This document shows, piece after piece, positions 31,419 through 41,285 of a stretch of 64,000 nt of DNA; positions within the stretch are counted from its first letter, which is position 1; the number at the start of each line of letters is the position of its first letter. The stretch lies in the NCBI RefSeq assembly GCF_020907985.1, contig NZ_JAJJPA010000018.1:62001-126000 (forward strand), read 5' to 3'. Made by a program: the position numbers and the translations under genes. Source of the stretch: Kitasatospora humi (GTDB lineage: Bacteria; Actinomycetota; Actinomycetes; Streptomycetales; Streptomycetaceae). The notes beneath the pieces are model-generated. The model made no database searches. It was not told the DNA's origin and saw only the letters and a program-made list of their open reading frames with translations.

Positions 31419-31727
31419 TTACCATCCGGCACGCCGATCCTTGGCGGTGGCGACCTCCATCGCCTTGGCGCCGGTGTGCTGCCACAGCCCGTCGTAGAAA
31501 GACTTGGAGGCGACGATCGCCAGCGCCACCGTGGTCAGGGCGGTCTGGGCGTGGGCGATGTCGCCGCGGGCCAGCACGGTGATGATGCCGACAGCCGCGG
31601 AGGCCAGCGCACCCACGAGGGTGCGGATCGACTTGGACCAGGTGGGCTGCTGGATCAGGGCGGTCGCCCACGGGGTGACGGCGCCCAGCAGCAGGCCCCA
31701 TGCCTCGGTGTCGTTGAGGATGCTCAC
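31419..31727 (-). CDS. Holin-like membrane protein
   Basis: The product is 102 aa. Two hydrophobic segments are visible (about 9-25 LLLGAVTPWATALI and 35-52 LVGALASAAVGIITVLA), with a third weak one near 65-75. The size and topology fit phage holins of actinophages. GTG start has GGAGAAA upstream. No endolysin gene is adjacent, so a lysis role is inferred from topology only. Confidence 0.6.
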   Translation of the reverse strand: MSILNDTEAWGLLLGAVTPWATALIQQPTWSKSIRTLVGALASAAVGIITVLARGDIAHAQTALTTVALAIVASKSFYDGLWQHTGAKAMEVATAKDRRAGW

Positions 31728-31870
31728 GGGTGGGTTTCTCCTTCACGGGATGCGGGTCGGGGTTGGCGGTCAGAGCGGCCAGGTGGCGATCAAGACGAGG
31801 GCGGCGCACGCCAGGTAGGAGCCGGTGGCCTTGTAGCGGGCCAGGATCCGCCAGGTTGGGGCGGCGGGGT

Positions 31871-32110
31871 CTATCGGCGCGGTGGCCGTTCGTCTCTTGA
31901 CAGCGCGGCGGGCAGCCCAGTGAGGGTCAGCCCGGTGACGATCAGGCTGGGGTCGGCCGGCGGGCTCCACACCTCGCGCACGATCACGGCGGTGCCGAGC
32001 AGGAACAGCACGGCGTCGCGCAGGGTCTTCAGCCCAGTGATCTGGCGCCAACGGGTCCTCCTGCGGTGCGCTCGCCGCGCCGGGGGCGTGTGCTTGTCCG
32101 GCCGTTCCAC
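31871..32110 (-). CDS. Small phage membrane protein
   Basis: The product is 79 aa. A basic N-terminus (ARRAHRRRTRWRQ) precedes LKTLRDAVLFLLGTAVIVRE and a second hydrophobic stretch ending LPAALSRDE, a pattern common to small actinophage proteins next to holins. GTG at 32110 has no ribosome site and is 8 nt after the -10 box at 32119, so the message is probably leaderless. Beyond it (31770-31870) a short frame ending YLACAALVLIATWPL could code another membrane peptide, but no convincing start was found. Confidence 0.6.
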   Translation of the reverse strand: MERPDKHTPPARRAHRRRTRWRQITGLKTLRDAVLFLLGTAVIVREVWSPPADPSLIVTGLTLTGLPAALSRDERPPRR

Positions 32111-32118
32111 AGGCGAGG

Positions 32119-32147
32119 ACCGTAGACGGGCCGCCCGCTACGGTCGC
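32119..32147 (-). promoter_or_regulatory. Putative phage-type promoter (GCGACC, 17 bp, TACGGT)
   Basis: GCGACC (32142-32147) and TACGGT (32119-32124) are 17 bp apart. The -10 ends 8 nt before the GTG at 32110. Confidence 0.5.
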
Positions 32148-32350
32148 GTCGAGCCCGCTGCCGGCTTCTCGGCATTCAGGTCGGCGATCTGCTGGTCTCG
32201 TTTGGCGAGCAGCGTACGTAGCTGGGCGTTCTCCGCCTTGGCGAGGACGAGTTCGGCCTGGCTGTTGCCCCACGCCTCGGTGAGCTGGGTGCGCAGCAGG
32301 CCGATGTAGGTCTCGGCGTCCACGGTGACGGGCTCGGAGTAGCGGTCCAT
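32138..32350 (-). CDS. Small coiled-coil phage protein
   Basis: The product is 70 aa. After MDRYSEPVTVDAETYI it forms one long predicted coiled coil (QLTEAWGNSQAELVLAKAEN, then LRTLLAKRDQQIADLNAE). Size and position before membrane genes would fit a tail or lysis accessory protein. ATG start; AGGAGAA upstream. Confidence 0.6.
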   Translation of the reverse strand: MDRYSEPVTVDAETYIGLLRTQLTEAWGNSQAELVLAKAENAQLRTLLAKRDQQIADLNAEKPAAGSTRP

Positions 32351-32372
32351 CGGCGATTCTCCTGGCGGTCGG

Positions 32373-32564
32373 TCAGTTGCTCTCGGACGCGTCGGCCAGG
32401 CCGGCAGGCTGGCCGGGGCCGGTGTGGGGTTCGGCGAGGGCGAGTTGGCGGATGAGGTGCTGGACGCCAGCGCGTAGCCGGGCGGCCTCGGCGGTGGTGA
32501 GGCGGCGGCGCTCGGCGTGGCCGAGCAGGTGCTGCAGTTGCTCGGGTGTGGGGAGGTGGTTCAT
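32373..32564 (-). CDS. Small helical phage protein
   Basis: The product is 63 aa (MNHLPTPEQLQHLLGHAERR onward), mostly helical and without Cys. Its ATG overlaps the stop of the upstream gene as ATGA, which supports a real, translationally coupled gene. The function is unknown. Confidence 0.6.
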   Translation of the reverse strand: MNHLPTPEQLQHLLGHAERRRLTTAEAARLRAGVQHLIRQLALAEPHTGPGQPAGLADASESN

Positions 32565-33259
32565 TGGCTGCCTTCCTGGTGGGCCTGGTCGCGGGCGGCG
32601 AGGGAGGCGTCCCAGGTGCCGCCGGCGGGCTGCTGCGGGAAGACGGCCGCCGGTCCGCTCTGGCCGGTGGCTTCGGCGAGCCGGGCGGCCAGGTCTGCGC
32701 GGACCTGCTGGACGGTGGAGTGTTTGGCGGCCACGCCGTGGGCGGTGATGCCGTGTTCGGTGCGCAGTTGGTGCAGCGGGTCGCTGGGGGCTGCGGCCGG
32801 GGCGGTGTGGCCAGTGCCGGTCCGGGTGGTGGCGGCCGGCGGGGTGACGACCTTGATGCGGGTGCGCTTGGTGTGCTCGATGCGCAGTTGGTGGGCTCGT
32901 CGGGCGTGGGCGCGGCTGGGGGCGTTGAACAGGGTCACCGGTGCCTCGTCGCCGAGGGACAGGCCGTGGATGGCCTGGGTGGAGGCGGCGGTGTGGCCCT
33001 TGGCCGCTGCGGGGTCCTGGTCGCGGTGCAGCAGCGGGTCGGGGATGAACGGCTCGTGCAGCACCATGTCGATGATCTGCTCCAGGCCGTCGGGGGTGGT
33101 GTGGTCGATGCCGTACTCGGCGGCGCGCCACTCGAGGGCGCTGGTGGGGAAGACGGTGAGGTGGTGGCCTCCGTCGGGGCGCCGCTGGCGGATCTGCCAG
33201 CAGTCGGTGTCGCCGACGCGGATGCGGGTGGTGTCGAGGATTTCGTAGGTGTCGAGCAC
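32561..33259 (-). CDS. Uncharacterised phage protein downstream of the tail-tip gene
   Basis: The product is 232 aa. The first 65 residues are a compact mixed fold (TYEILDTTRIRVGDTDCWQI), the middle is polar and Ala/Thr-rich, the C-terminus is helical. The position right after the tail-tip protein suggests a tail-associated or lysis-related role, but no homology was recognised. Confidence 0.55.
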   Translation of the reverse strand: MLDTYEILDTTRIRVGDTDCWQIRQRRPDGGHHLTVFPTSALEWRAAEYGIDHTTPDGLEQIIDMVLHEPFIPDPLLHRDQDPAAAKGHTAASTQAIHGLSLGDEAPVTLFNAPSRAHARRAHQLRIEHTKRTRIKVVTPPAATTRTGTGHTAPAAAPSDPLHQLRTEHGITAHGVAAKHSTVQQVRADLAARLAEATGQSGPAAVFPQQPAGGTWDASLAARDQAHQEGSQ

Positions 33260-33280
33260 GGGCCCAGTCTCCTTCTCGGG

Positions 33281-36200
33281 TCAGACGCGGAAGCACCAGA
33301 AGCCGAAGGCGCCGTTGGGGCTGGAGGTGCTGAGGGCGACGGTGAAGCCGGTGCTGTTGGTAGAGGTGACCTGCCAGTTGCGGTAGGCGTTGCCATCTCG
33401 CAGGGTGATGATTGGGATCATGTCGGTGGCCATGGTGGCGCCGTAGCCCAGGGAGATCGCCTGCCAGTTGCTGCCCTGGAAGTTGCCGGTGAACAGGCCG
33501 TAGTTGCTCTCGATGGCGACGTAGTTGTTCCACCGGCCGCGGTAGTTCATCACCTCGGCGTTGATCCACAGCTCGGTGGTGACGCCGCCGTTGCGCCGGC
33601 CGAGCCAGGCGCCGTCCTGGTTGACGTACAGGTAGCCGTGGAGCTGGTCAGTCACGTGGTAGAGGCCGGCGCCCCCTGGGGTGACGCCGCAAAGGCCGCC
33701 CCAGCGGGCCTGGGTGTCGTTGCGGACGGTCTCCAGGGAGGCGGTGGAGTCGGTCATGTAGAGGCGGTGGGTGGAGGCGAGGCCGTTGGCGGTGAAGGTG
33801 CCGGTGTTGAGGCCGACCGCGACGGAGGTACCGGTGCCAACGGCGTTGAGGAAGCCGTAGTTGTTGCCGGTGGTGGGGTAGAAACGGATCTCCGGCAGGC
33901 TGGTGTCCGATGGGTTGATGACGATGCGCTGGCCTGCGGCACCGCTGCGCAGCTGGCCGATCAGGCTGACGGAGCCGTCAGCGCCGGCGATCGCCACGGT
34001 CTGGGTGCCGTCGGCTTTCCAGGCGCCGATGCCGCCGGAGTTCAGCTCGACGCGGGCCCCGGTGTCAGCAGTCTTGATGCGTGCGGCGATCGTCATGTCG
34101 GCCTTGACCGAGCCGACGGTGATCTTGCTGGCGGACACGGTGCCGATGTGGGCGTCCTGGATGGTGGCTTGGGCGATCTTGGCGCCGACGATCGTGGCGT
34201 CGGCGATCTGCACGGTGCCGATCACGTTGGCCGGGAACTCCAGCGCTTCGATGGTCAGCATGTCGACCTCGGTGGCGGCGCTGGTGCCGCCGTCGACGTT
34301 GACGACCAGGTGCGGGCGCACGAACCGCACGTTGGGGTGGAGGGTCACGGGCTTTTGCGGGTCGGGCTGGGTGGTCCAGAACGGTCCGGCGGCGGGACCG
34401 TAGCCCTTGAGAAAGCCGGTCAGGGTCACCCAGCCTGCTCCGGGGGTGAGGACGGTGTCCGAGGCGGCGATGGTGAACGGCTGGTCCACGGTGTTGGCGC
34501 CGGCGGTGTTGATGCGAGTGGTGCCGTCAGCGGCGATGCCCGTCACCCCGGCGGAGACCTTGGCGGGGCTGCCGGCGACCTGGCGGACCCGGATCGACAT
34601 GCGGTAGAGCACCGCGGGGTCGAGCACCAGGTTCTCCGACCACTCCAAGCGGACCATGCGGCTGACGGCCAGGGCCCGGGCTCCGGTGGGCGCGTCGGGC
34701 CGGGCCAGGCTGGTCCAGGTGGCGCCGGTGTCGGCAGCGGTCTTCACCCAGCGGGCATCGTCGGAAATGAAGCCGGTGAAGAACGTGGTCTGCAGGCTGG
34801 CGCGTTCCACGTCGGCCCACTTGCCGGCGGTGAGGATCTTGTCCGCGAGGTCGGCGCCGATCACCTGGCTGGGGATGGCGGACATCTCTGCGGAGGGGGC
34901 GGAGGCGTTGCCGGCTCGATCGAGGGCGACGAACTTGAGGTAGTAGGTGCTGCCGTAGGCCAGCCCGGTCAGCGGTGCCGCGCCAGCGCCCTGCAACCGG
35001 TCCAGGGCAGTGGCCGCGTTCGGGGTGAAGCCGGCGGCGGTGGCGGCATGCACCTCCACGGCCGCGAAGTCGGAAGGCATTTCCTCGCCCTGGGCGCCAC
35101 GCCCGTCCCAGGTGGCGCGGATGCCGCCGATCAGCGGTGCCAGCACGGGTGCGGAGGGCACCGGCGGAGGGGTGGTGTCAGAGGCGAGGATGGTCTGCTC
35201 GGACAGCTGCCACGGGGAGGAATTGCCGGAGGCATCGACGGTGCGCACCCGGGCCTGGACGCGCTGCCCGGCGGGCAGTTGGTCGTAGTGGGCGATGGTG
35301 CCGTTGACGGCCTGCTCCGCAGACCACTGGGCCGGCTGGCCGCCGATGCTCAGCCCGGGCAGCAGGTAGGAGACGTAGTAGTTGCCGGCGTCGTCGTACA
35401 CGGTGCCGTCCGCGTTCTGCGTGACCTTGGGCCAGGAGACCGCGAGGGCAGCGTGCTGCTGGCCGTCCGCGTCCAGGTAGGCCCAGGACCCGAGCAGCAC
35501 CGAGTCCGGGGCCTTGGGTGCCACGGTGTCGTTGCGGTCTCCGAGTGGGGGCAGCGGGGTGCGGGAGGCGGTGGCGGAGCCGTTGGTCAGCGCGTCCAGG
35601 GTGCGCTGCAGGCGCAGGCGCTGCTCCACGAACAGGTCGTTGAGCTCCAGGCTGCTGCTGGGCTGGCCGGTGGCGTCGTAGGTAGTGGCGATGGTGCGCA
35701 CCCGCAGCGGCTCCAACGTGGTGGGGTCGGTGCGGCGCTGGTCGTAGCGGATGTAGTCGCCCACCCGGTAGTCGATGCCGGGCCTGGCCGAGGTGGCGGC
35801 GGGGTCCAGCTCGATGGTGAACCCTTCGGAGGCGGCGGTTAGCCCTGCGAGGGTGACACGCCCGAGCTCAGCCAAGGTGGCCGCATCCGTGATGCCGCCA
35901 CGGCCGTCGAACGCCTCGCGGCGGCCGTAGCGGGCGGCGGCGGTCGGGTTGGCGACCTCCGCGAGGGTGCCGCTGTCGCCGGCGGCCAGCAGGTGGCTGC
36001 GCACGGCGCGGCGGGAACGCTGGCGGGGGCCCTTGAGCACGTCGCGGCCGAGGTAGAACACGATGCCGGGGTGGTCGGCGGCGCACACCGTGTCCGGGAC
36101 GTAGGCGTGCAGCAGGTAGCCGTCCATCCGCACGTCCGCCCACCCGGCACCGGTCATGGCCTGAACGGTCTTCAGCAGGTCGGTGCCGGCGTCGTACTGG

Positions 36201-36712
36201 GCGGTGTAGGCGGTGGGCCAGGCCCGGCCCGCGCTGTCGGCGGCGGCGGTGAAGTCCCAGCGCAGCTCGGTCAGCGCGCCGCGGGACTGGGCGCGCTGCA
36301 GCAGGGTGGCCAGGATCGCGCCGGGGCTGGCGGTGGTGAATGGGAAGTGCGGGTCCAGGCCGTGCACGGTCTGCCCGGGGGTGTGTCCGGCTGGGTAGAT
36401 CACGGCCCGCTCCAGCAGGGCCAGGGCGCCTCGGCAGCCGACCTGGATCGGGCGGGCCTGTCCGGCGTCGTCGGCCGGGTCGTCGCCGTCGTCTTCCAGC
36501 AGGTACCGCTCGGTCTGCTCGGTGCCGTCGAGGACCAGGGCGATGCGCGGGTCGTCCCCGGCGAGCAGCTCGGCGCCGGGGGCGTTGCGCGGGTAGGTGA
36601 AGGTCAGGGCCCCGGGCCCGTTGTGCTCGGCTTGGACTTTGACGTCCGCCGGGTAGGGCAGCAGGCCGAGCAGCGGCCCGGTGGGGCTGTAGACGCGCAG
36701 GTGGACGGCCAC
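33281..36712 (-). CDS. Phage tail tip/fibre protein with fibronectin III-like segments
   Basis: The product is 1143 aa from the GTG at 36712, 7 nt after AAGGA. The first 350 residues resemble siphophage tail tip (tail-associated baseplate) proteins with the pattern VHLRVYSPTGPLLG and VGDYIRYD. The middle has FnIII-like repeats (SGNSSPWQLSEQTILASDTT, then YYLKFVALDRAGNASAPSAE). The C-terminal 350 residues have the ANVIGTVQIADATIVGAKIA type of beta-helix repeat and a receptor-binding-like end. It lies directly after the Dit-like gene, as in siphophages. Confidence 0.82.
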   Translation of the reverse strand: MAVHLRVYSPTGPLLGLLPYPADVKVQAEHNGPGALTFTYPRNAPGAELLAGDDPRIALVLDGTEQTERYLLEDDGDDPADDAGQARPIQVGCRGALALLERAVIYPAGHTPGQTVHGLDPHFPFTTASPGAILATLLQRAQSRGALTELRWDFTAAADSAGRAWPTAYTAQYDAGTDLLKTVQAMTGAGWADVRMDGYLLHAYVPDTVCAADHPGIVFYLGRDVLKGPRQRSRRAVRSHLLAAGDSGTLAEVANPTAAARYGRREAFDGRGGITDAATLAELGRVTLAGLTAASEGFTIELDPAATSARPGIDYRVGDYIRYDQRRTDPTTLEPLRVRTIATTYDATGQPSSSLELNDLFVEQRLRLQRTLDALTNGSATASRTPLPPLGDRNDTVAPKAPDSVLLGSWAYLDADGQQHAALAVSWPKVTQNADGTVYDDAGNYYVSYLLPGLSIGGQPAQWSAEQAVNGTIAHYDQLPAGQRVQARVRTVDASGNSSPWQLSEQTILASDTTPPPVPSAPVLAPLIGGIRATWDGRGAQGEEMPSDFAAVEVHAATAAGFTPNAATALDRLQGAGAAPLTGLAYGSTYYLKFVALDRAGNASAPSAEMSAIPSQVIGADLADKILTAGKWADVERASLQTTFFTGFISDDARWVKTAADTGATWTSLARPDAPTGARALAVSRMVRLEWSENLVLDPAVLYRMSIRVRQVAGSPAKVSAGVTGIAADGTTRINTAGANTVDQPFTIAASDTVLTPGAGWVTLTGFLKGYGPAAGPFWTTQPDPQKPVTLHPNVRFVRPHLVVNVDGGTSAATEVDMLTIEALEFPANVIGTVQIADATIVGAKIAQATIQDAHIGTVSASKITVGSVKADMTIAARIKTADTGARVELNSGGIGAWKADGTQTVAIAGADGSVSLIGQLRSGAAGQRIVINPSDTSLPEIRFYPTTGNNYGFLNAVGTGTSVAVGLNTGTFTANGLASTHRLYMTDSTASLETVRNDTQARWGGLCGVTPGGAGLYHVTDQLHGYLYVNQDGAWLGRRNGGVTTELWINAEVMNYRGRWNNYVAIESNYGLFTGNFQGSNWQAISLGYGATMATDMIPIITLRDGNAYRNWQVTSTNSTGFTVALSTSSPNGAFGFWCFRV

Positions 36713-36723
36713 GGTTGGGTCCT

Positions 36724-37557
36724 TCAGGCCAGGTAGGTGGGGCGGCCGGTGACGGTCAGTCGGGTGCCGGCGGCGGTGTTGGTGCCGTCCAGGCGCACGC
36801 TGGGTGGGCTGCCGGGCCGGCCGGGAGCGAGGCGCAGGAAGGCGGGCCCGGTGTTGCTGAGGCGGGCCGCGTCGGGGGTGAAGCCGCCTCCGCCGATCAG
36901 CTGCCAGGTGGCGGAGTCGACGGTGAGCCACTGCCCGGCCGGGATCTGCCCGGTGTAGGTGAAGGAGTCGCCGTCGTGGCCGGGGCCGTCGGTGGTGTCG
37001 GTGACGGTGGGCGCGGTGATCGGCCCGTCGATGCGGTAGGCGAGGTTGTCCATCGGTGCGGTGGCGTCGGCGAACGCTGTCAGCGCCAGTGCCTGCGGGA
37101 CGGGCGTGCCGGGCGCGCTGGTGGCGGTGACCGGGGCGGCGGCTTGCCAGTAGCCGGCGGGGACGGTCACCTCGACGCTGACGCGCATACCGGACTGGCC
37201 GAGCGGGGTGGGGGCCAGGGCTGAGAGCACTTCGCCCTGGCAGCGGCGGATCTGCCCGGTGGCGGTGTGGCGTTCGAACGTCAGCAGCCGGTGCGGGCGG
37301 ACCAAGGCGCGCAGCAGGTCCTCCCACGCCTGCTCGACTCCGTCCCAGCCACCGGCGGCCGGGGCCAGCCACATGGCCAGGGTGAACTTGCCGGGACCGT
37401 GGTGCTTGGGCCGCCACAGTTCGCCGATCCGGTTCGGCACGGCCGCGTTCGCGCCGACGACGGCCGGGGTGGTATTGAGTCCGGCGCGGTACTCCACGTC
37501 CCGGACCAGGCCGTCGGTCAGCTCCCAGCCGTCCACCAGCCAGCGTTCGCGCGCCAT
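36724..37557 (-). CDS. Distal tail (Dit-like) protein
   Basis: The product is 277 aa. WLVDGWELTDGLVRDVEYRA at the start, GPGKFTLAMWLAP and the SVEVTVPAGYWQ segment follow the N-terminal ring domain and carbohydrate-like domain of Dit proteins. It would form the hub joining tail tube and tip. The ATG overlaps the tape-measure stop (ATGA). Confidence 0.75.
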   Translation of the reverse strand: MARERWLVDGWELTDGLVRDVEYRAGLNTTPAVVGANAAVPNRIGELWRPKHHGPGKFTLAMWLAPAAGGWDGVEQAWEDLLRALVRPHRLLTFERHTATGQIRRCQGEVLSALAPTPLGQSGMRVSVEVTVPAGYWQAAAPVTATSAPGTPVPQALALTAFADATAPMDNLAYRIDGPITAPTVTDTTDGPGHDGDSFTYTGQIPAGQWLTVDSATWQLIGGGGFTPDAARLSNTGPAFLRLAPGRPGSPPSVRLDGTNTAAGTRLTVTGRPTYLA

Positions 37558-40500
37558 CAGGCGCCCTCCTTGTCGAACAGGCCGAACGCGGCCAGGGCGC
37601 GCAGCCGGTTGTTGACGGTCTCCCCTGGTGTCTCCGGCGCCGGATTGGTGATGTACTGCACGATCGCTCCGGGTGAGATGACGGTGCCGATGCGGCTGGT
37701 GGTCTCGGCGGTGTCCACGCGGCCGCGGGCGGAGTTCAGGGTGGTGACGGCGGCGGCGCCACCCAGGTTGCGAACGGTCTGCGGGGTGAGGACGCCTTCC
37801 CCGGGGGAGAGCAGCGCGGGCACGCTGTCGCGGCCGGGGGCGTAGCCGGGAACCACGCCGCCGTCGGCGTAGCCGCGCACGAAGCCGAGTACTCCGTCCA
37901 CGGCCCGGTTGACCATGCCGCGCAGCAGTTGGCCCCACGCTGTGTCGGGCATCCAGTTGAACAGACCGCGCATCGGGTTGAGGGCCTTGCCAAGGGCGTC
38001 GGCGGCCCAGCCGCGCAGCCGGTCGCCGACGAAGTCAACGACGCCGCCCAGGCCGAACGCGGCAACCGGTGCGCCGGCGCCGGCCAGGCGTCCAGCGCGG
38101 GCGGCGTCGTTGAGGGCCGTGATGCCGCCTGCGCCGCCGAGCTGGCGCACGGCCTGCGGGATCAGGACCCCTTCCCCGGGGGAGAGCATGGCGGGGACGG
38201 TGTCGCGGCCGGGCGCGTAGCCGGGCACCACGCCGCCTCGGGCGAACGCCACGGTGAAGCTGGGCAGTTTGCCGAGGCCGAAGCTGTCGGCGATCCAGTT
38301 CCATACCCGGCGGATCCCGCCGTCGTAGACGGTGTTGACGAGGAACCGGATCGGAACGCCGAAGGTGCCGGACAGGGTTGGCCAGATCCAGCGCACGAAG
38401 TCGACGAAGCCCTGCAGGGCCGCGCGGGCGCCGTTGACCAGCCCGCCGATGGCGGAGTTGACGGCGTTACGGAACCACTCGCTTCTCTCGTAGGCCGTGA
38501 TGAGGGCCAGCACGAGGGCGGCCGCCGCGGCGACGATCAGCATGATCGGATTGGCCGACAGCAGGGTCATCGCCCCGCGCACTGCGCCGATCGCGTTGCC
38601 CACGGCCATGATCCCGCCCGCGACGCCGGCCATCGTCAGCAGCGCGCCGACGAACGGCCCCATGCCGGGGATCGACAGCAGCACCTGCACCGCGGCGGCG
38701 ACGGCCTGCATTACGAACAGGAATCCGGACAGGGTGTTGCCCAGGCCGCCGAGTTCGGCGGCGATGCCCACTACCGTGGTCAGCAGGCTGACCAGCTGGC
38801 CCCACACCTGCCCGTTGCCGAGCGCCCCGGCGACCTGTTCGACGGCGGGCAGGAAGTCGGTGCGCAGCTTGGCGATCAGCGGCGCCAGCTGCGGGTTGTT
38901 GGTGAAGTTGAACCAGGCGGCCCCGACGGCCACCAGCAGCCGGCCCAGCTCCTGGACGACGGGAACGGTGTTGGCGAAGTAGGCGCGCAGCTTGTCCTGC
39001 GTGGCTGTCTCGCCGCTGATCTGACGGGCCGTCGCCAGGACCCCGGACAGGGAGTCGAGCAGCTGCTGGCCGGCGGGGGCGGCGGCCCGGCCGATGTTGA
39101 CCAGGATCAGCGCGCCGTCGCGCAGGATCCCCCACAGCTGGGCGCCGGTGTCGCCGGCCCGTTGGAAGAAGACGGCCAGTTGGCCGCTGTCGCGCTGGGC
39201 CTGGAGGAAGGCGGCGCCGAGCTGGATGGCGCGGGCGGTGCCGTCCGACAGCCGCTCCACAAGCGGCGCGGCCGCCACGGTGATGTTCCGCAGCGCGTCG
39301 GCTGCCTGCAGCCCGGCACCGGCGAGGGTGCCGATCACGCGCGTGTTGGTGGCCGCGGTCTGCGCCAGGTCGGCCCTCCACGGCCCGGAGGTGACCATCT
39401 CGGCGCCGCGCTGAGCGACTTGGCCCAGCACCCGGCCGGTCTGATCCAGGGCGCTGTCGAAGATCGGCAGCAGGACCAGGGACCGGTCGATGGCCGACTG
39501 CAGGGGCGGCAGCAGTGCCTCCTGCGCGGTGTCGCGCAGCCCGGTCAGGGCCGGTATGACCGTGCCCTTGAGGAACCGAGCGAACCGCTGCCCGGCCGGA
39601 GACAGCTTGTCGAGCGCGGCTTCGGCGGCCCTCGCGGCCGTTCCCTGGCTCTCCAGGGCCTGCTGCTGGTCGCGCAGCGCCCGCGACACCTCCCGCTGGG
39701 CATCGGCGATCTGCTCGGCGGAACGTTTCTGCTCACGGGCCGCTTCGCGGATGCTGCGGTCCAGGTCGGCATGCGCGGCCTGCACCTGCCGCACCGCCTC
39801 AACACGGGCCTGCGCGGCTTCCTGCTCGGCGTCCTGGACACCGCGTACCGCGTCCTGCTCGGCCTCCTGGGCGCGCAGCAGTTGCTCCTTGGCGGAGCGG
39901 ACCTGGTCGCTGCCCTCGACACCCTGTTCGTTGGCGCGCCGGGCGTCCTCGGCAAGGCGCTGGTTGCGCACCCGGACGTCTTCGAGCTGGTTGACCGCCT
40001 CCTGGTAGGAGATCTGCGCCTCGCGCCGGTCGGTCTCCGAGGCGAACGGCGAGGCGTTGGTCTCGTTAAGACGGCGACGGGCCTCCTCCAGCCCGAGCAG
40101 CGCCTTCTGCTCCTCCAGCGGGGCGCGCGCCGCGTCCCGGTTGAGGTCCTCCAGACTGCGCTGGGCCTCCTGCCGAGCCCGATTCAGGTCCTCCTGGGCG
40201 CGGGCCGTCGCCTGGTAGGCGCGCGCCAGGGTCGCCTCGGCCAAGCCAACCTGCCGGTCGGCGGCGGCCACCCGCGCGGCCGACTGCTCCTGAACGTCCG
40301 CCAGACGCTGGCGGGCCTGCGCTACCTGCTCGGAGCCGCGCAGCGCCTGCTCGTCGGCGTCCTGCTGGACGGTGACCAGGCGCCGCTGCGCGTCCGCGAC
40401 CCGGTCGGCGGCGGCCTGGCGGGCCTGGGCGGCGGCCGTGCCGGCAGAAGCCGCGGCGGTGTCCTGCTGGCCGAGCGCCTTGACGGCCGCGCCGATGCCG

Positions 40501-41285
40501 AGGAACGCGGCCAGCACGGTGCCACCGGCCTGGGCAGCGGCACTCATCGCGCCAGGCAGCGCCCCCAGCAAGCCGGCTGCGGGCGCGGCGGCCGAGCCGA
40601 GCGCGAACAGCCCGGCCGCGGCCTGGGTCAGCGCCTGGCCGAGGGCCAGCGCACCGGAGGCCATCGCCGGCAGCCGCACAAGGCCGGCCACGGCCGTGCC
40701 GAACTCGCCGACGGCCTCGGCCAGACCTCCCCCGCTACCGGAGGAAGGCGGGGTGGGGCCTCGGCCGCCGCCGTCCAGCGGAACCCGAACCGGCCGCTCG
40801 GCCCGGGCGCGGAACGCGGCCAGTCGAGTACTGGCGGCGGCCGTGTCCAGGTCGACGCGTACCCGCACCGACAGGCCGGCCATCGCCGACCGCACCTGGG
40901 TGCGAAGGCCCCGGGTGTCCAGGTCGAGCCCGAGCCGTACGCGTGCGGTGGCGCTCTGGGCTGCGGCGCGCACCCTCTGCCGCAGGCCCGCGGTGTCCAG
41001 GTCGAGGCTGACCTTGATCGTGGCACCGCGCGCCGTTGCCGCCCGGAGCTTGCGGGCCAGCGCGGTGGCGTCCACATCGGCCGCGACCTGCACGCGGGCA
41101 CGAGCCCGGCGGGCGGCGGCCTCGATCCGCTCGCGCAGCCCGGCCGCGTCCACCTCCAACCGGACCTGCGCCGTCAGGTTGCGGGTGGCGGCCTCCACCC
41201 GGCTGCGGGCCTGCCGGGCAAACCCGGCCGCGTCCGCGACGACCTCGACGAGCAGCCGGCCCGCATCGATGTCACCTTCGGCCAC
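37557..41285 (-). CDS. Tail tape measure protein
   Basis: The product is 1242 aa from the GTG at 41285, with GGAAGG upstream. The N-terminal 170 residues hold four related units of about 36 residues (such as VRLGLDLDTRGLRTQVRSA). Residues about 280-560 are long coiled coil rich in Gln, Arg and Glu. Hydrophobic segments follow around 830-930. The C-terminal part has two copies of the GGVVPGYAPGRDSVP repeat typical of tape measure proteins. Length would set the tail length. It overlaps the chaperone frame by 14 nt. Confidence 0.93.
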   Translation of the reverse strand: MAEGDIDAGRLLVEVVADAAGFARQARSRVEAATRNLTAQVRLEVDAAGLRERIEAAARRARARVQVAADVDATALARKLRAATARGATIKVSLDLDTAGLRQRVRAAAQSATARVRLGLDLDTRGLRTQVRSAMAGLSVRVRVDLDTAAASTRLAAFRARAERPVRVPLDGGGRGPTPPSSGSGGGLAEAVGEFGTAVAGLVRLPAMASGALALGQALTQAAAGLFALGSAAAPAAGLLGALPGAMSAAAQAGGTVLAAFLGIGAAVKALGQQDTAAASAGTAAAQARQAAADRVADAQRRLVTVQQDADEQALRGSEQVAQARQRLADVQEQSAARVAAADRQVGLAEATLARAYQATARAQEDLNRARQEAQRSLEDLNRDAARAPLEEQKALLGLEEARRRLNETNASPFASETDRREAQISYQEAVNQLEDVRVRNQRLAEDARRANEQGVEGSDQVRSAKEQLLRAQEAEQDAVRGVQDAEQEAAQARVEAVRQVQAAHADLDRSIREAAREQKRSAEQIADAQREVSRALRDQQQALESQGTAARAAEAALDKLSPAGQRFARFLKGTVIPALTGLRDTAQEALLPPLQSAIDRSLVLLPIFDSALDQTGRVLGQVAQRGAEMVTSGPWRADLAQTAATNTRVIGTLAGAGLQAADALRNITVAAAPLVERLSDGTARAIQLGAAFLQAQRDSGQLAVFFQRAGDTGAQLWGILRDGALILVNIGRAAAPAGQQLLDSLSGVLATARQISGETATQDKLRAYFANTVPVVQELGRLLVAVGAAWFNFTNNPQLAPLIAKLRTDFLPAVEQVAGALGNGQVWGQLVSLLTTVVGIAAELGGLGNTLSGFLFVMQAVAAAVQVLLSIPGMGPFVGALLTMAGVAGGIMAVGNAIGAVRGAMTLLSANPIMLIVAAAAALVLALITAYERSEWFRNAVNSAIGGLVNGARAALQGFVDFVRWIWPTLSGTFGVPIRFLVNTVYDGGIRRVWNWIADSFGLGKLPSFTVAFARGGVVPGYAPGRDTVPAMLSPGEGVLIPQAVRQLGGAGGITALNDAARAGRLAGAGAPVAAFGLGGVVDFVGDRLRGWAADALGKALNPMRGLFNWMPDTAWGQLLRGMVNRAVDGVLGFVRGYADGGVVPGYAPGRDSVPALLSPGEGVLTPQTVRNLGGAAAVTTLNSARGRVDTAETTSRIGTVISPGAIVQYITNPAPETPGETVNNRLRALAAFGLFDKEGA

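Noticed and set aside
32546..35842. A 1098-codon plus-strand open frame opposite the tail-tip gene
   Set aside because: It is the antisense shadow of the 1143-aa tail-tip protein; its product is low-complexity Gly/Val/Asp and has no family, as expected from high third-position G+C.
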